Source of the DNA: Agreia sp. Leaf283
GTDB taxonomy: Bacteria > Actinomycetota > Actinomycetes > Actinomycetales > Microbacteriaceae
Direction: 5' to 3'
Length of the DNA stretch: 64,000 nucleotides
Assembly (NCBI RefSeq): GCF_001422485.1
Contig: NZ_LMNF01000001.1
Coordinates: 751,900-815,899, forward strand
The translations under genes and the position numbers were made by a program. Each line of letters starts with the position of its first letter. Positions within the stretch are counted from its first letter, which is position 1. Shown here piece after piece: positions 1-6,925 of this stretch. Under the pieces are notes generated by a model that was not told where the DNA came from, did not search any database, and saw only the letters and a list, made by a program, of their open reading frames with translations.

Positions 1-705
1 CTCGAGTTCGCATCGCTCTCGTCGACCGGCGGCACCGTGGGCGAGCTGCTCGATTCGGCGATGGACCCGTCGATCGACTTCGACGACCTCGCGTTCATCC
101 GCAGCATGTGGCCCGGCAAGATCGTGATCAAGGGAGTGCAGAACCTCGAGGACTCGAAGCGCCTCGCCGACCTCGGCGTCGACGGGATCCTGCTCTCGAA
201 CCACGGAGGGCGCCAGCTCGACCGCGCCCCGATCCCGTTCCACCTGCTGCCCGACGTGGCCCGCGAGGTCGGCGGCGACGTCGAGGTGATGGTCGACACG
301 GGCATCATGGACGGCGCCGACATCGTGGCCTCGCTCGCCCTCGGCGCGAAGTTCACCCTGATCGGCCGCGCCTACCTCTACGGGCTCATGGCCGGAGGGC
401 GCGCGGGCGTCGACCGCACGATCGCAATCCTGTCGGAGCAGATCGTGCGCACGATGAAGCTGCTCGAGGTCGCCTCCATCGAGGAGCTGACCCCGGCCCA
501 CGTCACGCAGCTGCAGCGTCTGGCGCCCCGCGCCGTCTCGGCGCAGACCGCTGCGGTGGCCGAGCAGGCCGCCTCGCGGCCGGCGAAGGGCACGGCGTCG
601 TCGGCCGGCGCGCGCAAGGCGCCGACCCGCAAGCCCGCCGCATCCACCCCCGCGGTCGCCAAGGCGGCGGCGAAGAAGGTCGAGGCGACGCCGGCCGACG
701 CATAG
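1..705 (+). CDS. lldD: FMN-dependent alpha-hydroxy-acid dehydrogenase (L-lactate dehydrogenase type), 3' part
   Basis: The frame is open from the first base, so only the C-terminal 234 residues are present. The fragment carries the hallmarks of the FMN-dependent (S)-2-hydroxy-acid oxidase/LldD TIM barrel: a K in IVIKGV, the SNHGGRQLD segment with the catalytic His (codon at 202-204) and the substrate-binding Arg, the phosphate-binding [11 protein letters not shown] loop, and IGRAYLYG. Members oxidise L-lactate or similar hydroxy acids and pass electrons to the quinone pool or oxygen; lactate is the likeliest substrate but others cannot be excluded. The enzyme fold ends near THVTQL, after which about 65 residues follow that are rich in Ala, Lys, Pro and Ser, an unusual basic tail. 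The 59-bp palindrome starts 24 bp after the stop. Confidence 0.85.
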   Translation, partial: LEFASLSSTGGTVGELLDSAMDPSIDFDDLAFIRSMWPGKIVIKGVQNLEDSKRLADLGVDGILLSNHGGRQLDRAPIPFHLLPDVAREVGGDVEVMVDTGIMDGADIVASLALGAKFTLIGRAYLYGLMAGGRAGVDRTIAILSEQIVRTMKLLEVASIEELTPAHVTQLQRLAPRAVSAQTAAVAEQAASRPAKGTASSAGARKAPTRKPAASTPAVAKAAAKKVEATPADA

Positions 706-729
706 TCGCTGTCTGATTCGTCGTTCCTT

Positions 730-788
730 ATTCAGGAGGAGCGCGCCACCGTGTGGATAGTGTCGACGGTGACGCGCTCCTCCTGAAT
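730..788. repeat. 59-bp palindromic repeat, copy 1
   Basis: A perfect 16-bp inverted repeat (ATTCAGGAGGAGCGCG and its complement) encloses a 27-bp centre containing CACCGTGTGGATAGT. A second copy in the opposite orientation lies at 57521-57579. Both are exactly 59 bp and about 52 of 59 positions agree, including much of the loop. It sits between the dehydrogenase stop and the SMR pair, so it may also end transcription. The arm contains AGGAGG, which could be mistaken for a ribosome-binding site; the real one for the next gene lies at 803-808. Confidence 0.85.
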
Positions 789-812
789 ACGTTGCGCCGA
801 CGAAGGAGAAGC

Positions 813-1175
813 ATGAAGAAGTGGCTGTTTCTGGGCGGCGCCATCGTGACCGAGGTGACCGGATCGCTGTCGCTGAAGGCCGGCCTCGAGAATCCGGGCT
901 GGTACGCGCTGATGGCGGCGGGCTTCGCGGGGGCGTTCGTGTTCCTGTCGCTGGTGCTGCGCGCGGGGCTGCCGCTCGGCGTCGCCTACGGAATCTGGGG
1001 CGCCCTCGGGGTAGCGCTCACCGCCCTGTTCTCGGCTCTTCTCTTCGGCGAACCGCTGACTCCCGTGATGGGGGCGGGGCTCGTGCTGATCATCGGCGGG
1101 GTGCTGTGCATCGAGCTCGGACGGCAGCGCGCCGAGAAGACGCGTGAGTCGGCCATGCACGGGCAGGCCCGCTGA
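813..1175 (+). CDS. SMR-family multidrug efflux subunit, first of a pair
   Basis: A 120-residue protein with four predicted transmembrane helices, the normal size of the small multidrug resistance (EmrE) family, which exchanges protons for cationic drugs or guanidinium-type compounds across the inner membrane. The essential TM1 glutamate is visible in IVTEVTGSLSLK, and the family signature GIWGALGVALTALFSALLFGE is present in TM3-TM4. An upstream in-frame start at 753 would begin inside the palindrome and give an Arg-rich extension, so ATG 813, preceded by AAGGAGAA, is preferred. Its stop overlaps the start of the next SMR gene (TGATG). Paired SMR genes usually encode heterodimers of opposite membrane orientation, as in EbrAB or YkkCD. 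Confidence 0.9.
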   Translation: MKKWLFLGGAIVTEVTGSLSLKAGLENPGWYALMAAGFAGAFVFLSLVLRAGLPLGVAYGIWGALGVALTALFSALLFGEPLTPVMGAGLVLIIGGVLCIELGRQRAEKTRESAMHGQAR

Positions 1176-1495
1176 TGGCCTGGCTCTTCCTCGTCGGCGC
1201 GATCCTCACCGAGGTCACCGCCACGCTCTCGCTCAAGGCCGCCATCACCGGCAGCAAGCTCTGGTACATCCCGGTCGCAGTCGGCTACGGAATCGCGTTC
1301 ACGTGCCTGTCGTTCGCCCTGCAGAACGACATGCCGCTCGGCGTCGCCTATGGAATCTGGTCGGCGGCCGGAGTCGCGCTCACCGCGGTGGCCGGGCGGC
1401 TCATCTTCAAGGAGCCGTTCACCTGGGTGATGGCAGCGGGCATCGCCCTCGTCATGGGCGGAGTGCTGCTGGTCGAGGCGGGCGCGGAGTTCTAG
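1175..1495 (+). CDS. SMR-family multidrug efflux subunit, second of a pair
   Basis: A 106-residue four-helix SMR protein, translationally coupled to the preceding gene through a one-base overlap. It keeps the TM1 glutamate (ILTEVTATLSLKA) and the GIWSAAGVALTAVAGRLIF segment. The two proteins share the family frame but differ in sequence and in loop charges: the first ends in a basic tail while this one ends in GAEF. That is what is seen in obligate heterodimeric pairs with opposed topology. The substrate cannot be read from the sequence; quaternary ammonium compounds, guanidinium or dyes are typical. It converges on the ppk2 gene with only 10 bp between stops. Confidence 0.9.
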   Translation: MAWLFLVGAILTEVTATLSLKAAITGSKLWYIPVAVGYGIAFTCLSFALQNDMPLGVAYGIWSAAGVALTAVAGRLIFKEPFTWVMAAGIALVMGGVLLVEAGAEF

Positions 1496-1505
1496 CGGAC
1501 GACCA

Positions 1506-2333
1506 CTAGCTCTTCGCCACTGCCCCCGCGTGATCGGGCACGTACTTGTAGCGCCCCTTCTCCGGCCGGTCGTAGTCGTCGGCAACGGGGCGGGGTGGGA
1601 TCGTGACCTCGTCGGGGTCGCGCGACTCGTAGGGAATCTGCGACAGCAGGTGGCTGATGGTGTTGATTCTGGATGCGCGCTTGTCGTCGCTCTCGATGGT
1701 CCACCAGGGCGCGTCGGCGTGGTCGGTCGCCTCGAACATCGCGTCCTTCGCGCGGGAGTAGTCCTCCCACTTCGTGATCGAGACCACGTCGGTGTCGGAG
1801 AGCTTCCAGCGCCGCATCGGGTCGTTCAGGCGCGAGTGGAACCGCTCCTCCTGAATGTCGTCCGACACCGAGAACCAGTACTTGATGAGGATGATGCCGT
1901 CTTCGACGAGCATGCGCTCGAACGTCGGAACCTGGTGAAGGAAGCGTCGGTACTGCTCGGGCGTGCAGTAGTCCATGACCCGCTCGACGCCGGCCCTGTT
2001 GTACCAGGAGCGATCCATCAGCACGATCTCGCCCGTCGTGGGCAGCCGCTCGATGTAGCGCTGGAAGTACCACTGCCCCTTCTCGCGCTCGCTCGGCGTG
2101 GGCAGAGCGATCACCCGGGCCGACCGCGGATTGAGGTACTGCATGATGCGCTTGATCGCGCCACCCTTGCCTGCGGCGTCGCGGCCCTCGAAGATCACGA
2201 CCACGCGGGCGCCCGTGTCGATCACCCACTGCTGCATGCTCACGAGCTCGATCTGCAGGCGCTCGAGCTCCTTCTCGTAGAGAGGTTTCGGCATGCGCTG
2301 CACGCGCGAGGAGGACTTTTTCGAATGGGCCAT
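1506..2333 (-). CDS. ppk2: Polyphosphate kinase 2 family protein
   Basis: A 275-residue cytosolic PPK2 enzyme. The P-loop GRDAAGKGG is at residues 50-58 and the Walker-B/lid motif DRSWYNRAG begins at residue 107; both are diagnostic. PPK2 enzymes transfer phosphate between inorganic polyphosphate and nucleotides, mainly ADP or GDP to ATP or GTP. The length, a single PPK2 domain and the order of motifs fit the one-domain class I type that phosphorylates nucleoside diphosphates. ATG 2333 lies next to a GGAGAG-type ribosome-binding site. Transcription comes from the gap at 2334-2429, in which no clear regulatory site was seen. No polyP-related genes are nearby. Confidence 0.92.
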   Translation of the reverse strand: MAHSKKSSSRVQRMPKPLYEKELERLQIELVSMQQWVIDTGARVVVIFEGRDAAGKGGAIKRIMQYLNPRSARVIALPTPSEREKGQWYFQRYIERLPTTGEIVLMDRSWYNRAGVERVMDYCTPEQYRRFLHQVPTFERMLVEDGIILIKYWFSVSDDIQEERFHSRLNDPMRRWKLSDTDVVSITKWEDYSRAKDAMFEATDHADAPWWTIESDDKRASRINTISHLLSQIPYESRDPDEVTIPPRPVADDYDRPEKGRYKYVPDHAGAVAKS

Positions 2334-2429
2334 GGCGGAACTCTCCTCGCACCCGGCCGTCTGGGCTCGCGGGGTTGCCGCATCCGTCGCCCGTGCGTAC
2401 AGTGGTCGCCCGCGATCAGTCCGGCGCGA

Positions 2430-2588
2430 TCAGTTCTGGGCGAGGACGCCCAGCCCGACGGCGAGTGCGCTCACGGCCATCGCTCCGGTGCCGACGGCCA
2501 CGCAGGCGAGCGTCGAGAGGGCCGACGGGCGCCTCGAGGGCCGTTCGGCATGGTCACGGGCTCGGAGCGGGGTGTAGGTCGTGGTCAT
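2430..2588 (-). CDS. Small single-pass membrane protein (52 aa), hypothetical
   Basis: An ORF on the minus strand opens with ATG at 2588, preceded by AAAGGA at good distance, and runs 52 residues to a TGA. The N-terminal half is polar and Arg-rich (RARDHAERPSRRPS). The C-terminal half is one long hydrophobic segment rich in Ala, Val, Gly and Leu (about residues 24-50), so a single transmembrane helix with a positive cytoplasmic N-terminus is expected. No family is recognised. Support comes from the ribosome-binding site, the coherent membrane helix and the fit between ppk2 and the tetR gene; the short length keeps confidence moderate. Confidence 0.55.
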   Translation of the reverse strand: MTTTYTPLRARDHAERPSRRPSALSTLACVAVGTGAMAVSALAVGLGVLAQN

Positions 2589-2677
2589 CGTGTCGCGTCC
2601 TTTCGGTTGTTCGCGTGTGATGACTCCAGACTCGCGGGTTCGGCAGGAATGCGAATCGTGCGCAGGGATGACTTCTC

Positions 2678-3277
2678 CTACTGCGTCGGTGGTACCTGAG
2701 TCCCGCTTTCCGAGCGCGCGAACGCCACGTGGAACAGCGACCAGGCCCGGCGCGCCACGGCGTCGCGGCGATCGGCCGGAGTGCGGGCGACGACGCCGGC
2801 GAGCATGGAGATCGCGAGCAGCACGTCGGCCGTCTCGACCTCGCCTCCGAGTCGACCGGCCGACCGCTCGCGTCGCACGACCGTGTCGACCACGTCTTCG
2901 ATGCGCGTCTCGAGGTGCTGCACCCGGGGGTCGTCGAGGTCGGCGGTGATCATGTCGATCATCGCCGTCGACACCAGCGCCTGCGCGATGATCGCGTCGA
3001 GCAGTTCGTCGAGAGTGCTGCCTTCGCGTTCGGCGATCGTCTCGAGCTCTCCGATGTTCTCGTCGAAGACGGCGACGGCCAACGACAGCCGATCGGGGAA
3101 ATGCCGGTAGAGGCTGCCCTGGCCGACCCCCGCCAGCTTGGCCACCGAACTCAGCGGCGCGGCGTAGCCCCCGTCGCCGAACACCTCGCGCGCAGCGGCG
3201 ATGAGCGCGCGCCGATTCTCGGGCCCCGCACTGGGCCCGCGATTCGGCTTGCGCGGTTCAGGTTTCGGTGTTGTCAC
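2678..3277 (-). CDS. TetR-family transcriptional regulator, divergent from an SDR
   Basis: A 199-residue TetR/AcrR protein. The N-terminal helix-turn-helix is visible at about residues 20-65: RALIAAAREVFGDGGY, then LSSVAKLAGVGQGSLYRHF, the usual TetR recognition-helix pattern. The rest is the variable helical ligand domain, with a C-terminal run resembling other SDR-linked TetR proteins. It is divergent from the SDR gene at 3341, and a perfect inverted repeat lies in the 63-bp gap, so it probably represses both itself and the SDR and releases DNA on binding a small lipophilic ligand. The ligand is unknown. Confidence 0.9.
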   Translation of the reverse strand: MTTPKPEPRKPNRGPSAGPENRRALIAAAREVFGDGGYAAPLSSVAKLAGVGQGSLYRHFPDRLSLAVAVFDENIGELETIAEREGSTLDELLDAIIAQALVSTAMIDMITADLDDPRVQHLETRIEDVVDTVVRRERSAGRLGGEVETADVLLAISMLAGVVARTPADRRDAVARRAWSLFHVAFARSESGTQVPPTQ

Positions 3278-3293
3278 GGGTGTAGCCTACGTG

Positions 3294-3309
3294 CGGACAG
3301 AGTTGTCCG
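3294..3309. promoter_or_regulatory. Candidate TetR operator CGGACA-GAGT-TGTCCG
   Basis: A perfect 6-bp inverted repeat with a 4-bp spacer in the short gap between the divergent tetR and SDR genes. Position and symmetry are those of a TetR-family operator. It lies 15 bp upstream of the tetR start, so binding should block tetR and probably the SDR promoter as well. Confidence 0.6.
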
Positions 3310-3340
3310 GTTCAAGACCCGAGAGAAAGAGATGCACCCC

Positions 3341-4393
3341 ATGACCGCAGAGAACACGCCCCTCACCAGCTCCTCGACCATCGGCACCTGGCTGTCGCAC
3401 CCGGTCGGCGGCCCCATCATGAACGACCTGCTGGCCAAGGCCGGTCAGGATGCCAGTGCGTTGCGCACCGTGAGCAAGCTCTCGCTCGATCGACTGGTCG
3501 AGATGAGCCAGGGCGCGTTCAGCCAGGACCTGATCGACGACCTCGTCCGCCGCGCGGCCGCCGGAGAGGTTCCCGAGGGCACGCCGGCCGTCGTCGTGAC
3601 CGAGGACGCCGAGCCGACCGTCCAGTCCCCCGAGTGGGTCGAGCGCATCGACGACGGGCGCTTCTCGGGCAAGACGATCATCGTCACGGGCGCAGGGTCC
3701 GGCATAGGCCGGGCCACGGCATCCAGAATCGCCCGCGAGGGCGGCCGCGTCGTCGCCGTCGACATCTCGCAGGAACGCCTCGACGACTTCGTGGCCAAGA
3801 CCCCCGGCGCGGAGATCGTGACGGTCGTCGCCGACATCACCGACGACGCGGCCGTGGCGCAGATCATCACCGCAGCCGGCGACCGCATCGACGGCCTCGC
3901 GAACATCGCCGGCATCATGGACGACATGACCCCGGTCGGCGACGTCTCCGACGACGTGTGGAAGCGCGTCTTCTCGATCAACGTCGACGGCACGATGAAG
4001 CTGATGCGCGCCGTGATGCCCACGATGCTCGGCCAGGCCTACGGATCGATCGTGAACACGGCATCCGAGGCGGCCCTTCGCGGCTCGGCCGCCGGCGCCG
4101 CCTACACCGCGTCGAAGCACGCCGTCGCGGGGCTCACCAAGAGCAGCGCCTTCATGTACGGACCCAGCGGCATCCGGGTCAACGCCGTCGCCCCCGGCCC
4201 GACGATCACGAACATCGAAGCCAAGTTCAACTCGAAGCTCGGCGCCGAGCGGGTGCGCGTGGGCATGTCGGTCATGCCCGAGGCCGTCGAGAGCGACGCC
4301 CTCGCCGCGTCGATCACGTTCCTGCTGAGCGACGACGGCGTGAACGTGAACGGCGTCATCCTGCCGTCGGACGGCGGCTGGTCGGTGGCATAG
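3341..4393 (+). CDS. SDR-family NAD(P)-dependent oxidoreductase with an N-terminal helical extension
   Basis: A 350-residue protein in two parts. Residues 1-about 105 form an extra region (TIGTWLSHPVGGPIMNDLL onward) with predicted helices. Residues 110-350 are a classical short-chain dehydrogenase: cofactor loop TGAGSGIG at 116-123, an NAG-like NIAGIMD, the active-site YTASK at about 254-258, and the C-terminal DGGWSV. It should interconvert an alcohol and a ketone with NAD(P)H; substrate unknown. ATG 3341 is chosen because GAGAAAGAG ends 9 bases upstream, whereas ATG 3332 would have no spacing. Divergent from tetR with a shared operator, so expression is probably ligand-induced. Typical SDRs are about 250 residues, so the N-terminal module is the odd feature. 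Confidence 0.88.
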   Translation: MTAENTPLTSSSTIGTWLSHPVGGPIMNDLLAKAGQDASALRTVSKLSLDRLVEMSQGAFSQDLIDDLVRRAAAGEVPEGTPAVVVTEDAEPTVQSPEWVERIDDGRFSGKTIIVTGAGSGIGRATASRIAREGGRVVAVDISQERLDDFVAKTPGAEIVTVVADITDDAAVAQIITAAGDRIDGLANIAGIMDDMTPVGDVSDDVWKRVFSINVDGTMKLMRAVMPTMLGQAYGSIVNTASEAALRGSAAGAAYTASKHAVAGLTKSSAFMYGPSGIRVNAVAPGPTITNIEAKFNSKLGAERVRVGMSVMPEAVESDALAASITFLLSDDGVNVNGVILPSDGGWSVA

Positions 4394-4448
4394 GGATCTA
4401 CTGCGTCCGCTGTACTCGCGTATAAGAGCCCGGTGGGAGGATCGACCC

Positions 4449-5633
4449 ATGACCACGCCGAATGCGCCCGCCGAGATGGTGGCGTATCGACCGTCGTGGT
4501 TCCGCCGTCCGGCTCTGCTCGATCGCATCACACTGGTCGTGATCGGACTGGCATCGGCCACCGAGTTCGTCGCGCCTCCTCTCCAGGGCCACGGATTCAT
4601 CGCGTGGGTGCCGCTGATCGTCTCGCTTCTCGGCATCGCGGCGTCGTACCGGTGGCGCTGGCTCGGAGTCGCACTGATCGCCGCGGCCCCCTTCGTGTCG
4701 AACGCTGTCGCGTGGGATCCGCTGATGAGCTGGAACCTCGCCGTCTTCGCGGCATTCTCGCTCACCGTCCGTGGCGGCCCCGCGGTTCGGGTCGCACTGC
4801 TCATCGGGCTCTCGAACTACGTCTCGGTGGCCCTGTTCCAGAACCAGGGCCTCGTCTATCCGGTGGCGATCGTGGCGGCCGCGTTCGCCCTGGCAGCGGC
4901 GGCAGCGGGCAGCGCGGCGTACAGCCAGGATCGCTACCGACGCGAGCTCGAGCAGAGGGCCCTTGCGGCCCTGGCGACGAGAGACGCCGAGGCGAACCAG
5001 CGCGTGAGCGAGGAGCGGCTGCGCATCGCCCGCGACCTGCACGACGTGGTGGGGCACGAGATCGCCGTGCTCAACATGCACCTCGGAGTCGCCGAGGTGA
5101 ACCTGCCGATCGAGGCCGACACGGCTCACGCGTCGCTGGTCGCCGCGCGCGCGAACGTGCAGGCGGTGCTGTCGGAGACGCAGCGCCTGTTGCACGTGCT
5201 GCGCACCGACGACGTCGACGACGGTTCGTCCCGGCCCACACCCGACCTCGGCGGCATCGCACGCCTCATCGAGTCCTACCGCTCGGCCGGCGTCGACGTG
5301 CGCGCTGAACTATGCGAGGCACCGGATGCGATCGATGCCGAGGTCAGCACGGCCGCGTTCCGCATCGTGCAGGAGGCGCTCACGAACTCCCAGCGCCACG
5401 GCCCGGGTGCGGTCTCGGTCACGACCCAGGCGGATGCCGGCATCCTGACGATCACGGTCACGAATGCCCGGGCGCGCCGGGCGCCGAAGACTGCCGCTAC
5501 GCGGCGCGGCTACGGCCTGATCGGCATGCGCGAGCGCGCCACCTCGGCCGGTGGCCGCCTCGAGGTCGTCGACACCGACGATGCCTTCAGCGTCGTCGCG
5601 ACACTGCGCGTGGACGGAGGGCAGATCCGATGA
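4449..5633 (+). CDS. Two-component sensor histidine kinase (HisKA_3, NarL/DesK type)
   Basis: A 394-residue inner-membrane kinase. Residues 25-155 hold about five or six hydrophobic segments with short loops, a membrane sensor without a large external domain. A coiled stretch (RYRRELEQRALAAL) leads to the HisKA_3 box RIARDLHDVVGHEI with the phospho-accepting His at 198. The ATP-binding part follows with an N-box (FRIVQEALTNSQRHG) and a G-box (RGYGLIGMRERATSAGG). ATG 4449 has GGGAGG upstream. Its stop overlaps the start of the response-regulator gene (ATGA), so the two are one cognate pair. The signal is unknown; the next genes, DUF4342 and an MmpL pump, make envelope stress a possibility. Confidence 0.93.
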   Translation: MTTPNAPAEMVAYRPSWFRRPALLDRITLVVIGLASATEFVAPPLQGHGFIAWVPLIVSLLGIAASYRWRWLGVALIAAAPFVSNAVAWDPLMSWNLAVFAAFSLTVRGGPAVRVALLIGLSNYVSVALFQNQGLVYPVAIVAAAFALAAAAAGSAAYSQDRYRRELEQRALAALATRDAEANQRVSEERLRIARDLHDVVGHEIAVLNMHLGVAEVNLPIEADTAHASLVAARANVQAVLSETQRLLHVLRTDDVDDGSSRPTPDLGGIARLIESYRSAGVDVRAELCEAPDAIDAEVSTAAFRIVQEALTNSQRHGPGAVSVTTQADAGILTITVTNARARRAPKTAATRRGYGLIGMRERATSAGGRLEVVDTDDAFSVVATLRVDGGQIR

Positions 5634-6292
5634 TCCGGGTGATGATCGTCGACGACCAGGAGATGATCCGCGCCGGGCTCCGCGCGATTCTGCAGCCACA
5701 GACCGACATCGAGATCGTCGCCGACGTCGGCGACGGGTTCGAGGCCCTCGCCGCGATCGACGGGCTGAGCGTCGACGTCGTGCTCATGGACATCCGGATG
5801 CCCGGCATCGACGGGGTCGAGGCGACCAAGCGTCTGCGCGCCGCCTACACGAGCGAGCAGCTGCGCATCATCGTGCTGACCACCTTCGACAACGACGAGA
5901 ACGTGTTCGCGGCCCTGCGCGCCGGGGCCAACGGCTTTCTCAGCAAGGGGATCGGCCCCGCCGAGCTGGCCGCGGGCATCCGCGAGGTGGCGACGGGCGG
6001 CGGGGCGCTGTCGGCCTCCGCGAGCGCCGCTCTCATCGGCCACGTCGCCCACGAGAGCCGACCCGCTGCAGACTCCGCCATGCTCGACCGGTTCTCGGCA
6101 CTCACCCCGCGCGAGCTCGACGTCGTGAAGGCCGCGGCGCGCGGACTCGACAACACGCAGATCGCCGCCGAGATGTTCGTGTCGCCGTACACGGTGAAGA
6201 CCCACGCGAACAGGGCCATGGCGAAGCTGGGTGCGCGCGACCGCGCCCAACTCGTGACATTCGCCTATCGGGCCGGGTTCACGGCGTCGTAG
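5630..6292 (+). CDS. NarL/LuxR-family response regulator
   Basis: A 220-residue DNA-binding response regulator coupled to the kinase by a 4-bp overlap. The receiver domain (residues 1-120) has the acidic pocket VDDQ, the phospho-accepting Asp54 in LMDIRMPG, a conserved Thr in VLTTFD and Lys in FLSKG. The C-terminal LuxR-type helix-turn-helix begins at about residue 150 (LTPRELDVVKAAARGLDNTQIA, then MFVSPYTVKTHANR). It will act as a dimer when phosphorylated by the kinase at 4449. Targets are not known; a promoter-bearing gap of 129 bp follows before the DUF4342 gene. Confidence 0.95.
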   Translation: MIRVMIVDDQEMIRAGLRAILQPQTDIEIVADVGDGFEALAAIDGLSVDVVLMDIRMPGIDGVEATKRLRAAYTSEQLRIIVLTTFDNDENVFAALRAGANGFLSKGIGPAELAAGIREVATGGGALSASASAALIGHVAHESRPAADSAMLDRFSALTPRELDVVKAAARGLDNTQIAAEMFVSPYTVKTHANRAMAKLGARDRAQLVTFAYRAGFTAS

Positions 6293-6421
6293 TACTGCAT
6301 GTGAATCGGGTGAGTCGTACCCAGGACTGATGCGCGCAGGGCGCGACACGGCCAGACTGGAATCCAGGCGTTCCGAACCGGATCGTCGTACGAACATCGA
6401 CGTCAGACAGGACGAAGCGAC

Positions 6422-6787
6422 ATGAGCGACAAGAAATCCACGTTCGAGCAGTTCGAGGTTGCCGGCGACAAGCTGGTCGAGACCGTGAAGAACCTGATCC
6501 ACGAGGGCAACGTGCAGCGCATCATCTTGAAGCGCGAAGACGGCAGTGTGCTGCTCGAGATCCCGGTGAACGCAGGACTCGTCGGTCTTGCACTGACCGT
6601 CGCGTTCGCGCCCGTGCTTGTCGCGATCGGCGCGATCGCGGCCGTCGTCTCCAAGATCACGCTGGTCGTCGAACGCAAGGCGGATGCGGCCAAGCCGGTC
6701 GATGGCTCGGCCACGCCGCCGACCACGGGCCCGGCCGACGGCCCGGTCTCGGACCCGGCCGATCAGAACCCGGCGGCATCCATCTGA
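6422..6787 (+). CDS. DUF4342 domain-containing protein
   Basis: A 121-residue protein. Residues 1-85 match the DUF4342 pattern: a soluble N-terminus (TFEQFEVAGDKLVETVKNLIHEGN), a strand pair (RIILKREDGSVLLEIPVN), then a hydrophobic hairpin (LVGLALTVAFAPVLVAIGA, continuing IAAVV) and a short basic stretch ending VERK. The last 35 residues are a Pro/Ala/Asp-rich, probably disordered tail. Function of the family is unknown; a membrane-anchored small protein is likely. A purine-rich GACGAAGCGAC lies ahead of ATG 6422. It follows the two-component genes and precedes the MmpL pump on the same strand, separated from each by about 130 bp. Confidence 0.85.
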   Translation: MSDKKSTFEQFEVAGDKLVETVKNLIHEGNVQRIILKREDGSVLLEIPVNAGLVGLALTVAFAPVLVAIGAIAAVVSKITLVVERKADAAKPVDGSATPPTTGPADGPVSDPADQNPAASI

Positions 6788-6796
6788 TCTGTGATC

Positions 6797-6820
6797 GATC
6801 GGGTGGCCCGACACCCGATC
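6797..6820. terminator. Inverted repeat after the DUF4342 gene
   Basis: A perfect 9-bp inverted repeat (GATCGGGTG, 6-bp loop, CACCCGATC) begins 9 bp after the stop. There is no T-run, so it could be a factor-assisted terminator or an operator for the pump gene that starts at 6926. Confidence 0.4.
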
Positions 6821-6925
6821 TCATCCAGACGCAGTAGACAGACCGATTCGACAGGACGATTCCGAGGAGTACACCGCTCGCGAGTATCGAGGTAGACCTT
6901 TCCGCCTCTCTCGAAGGAGCCTCTC

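Noticed and set aside
753-812. Start of the first SMR gene at 753
   Set aside because: It would place about 20 codons inside the 59-bp palindrome and give a basic non-membrane leader; ATG 813 has its own ribosome-binding site.
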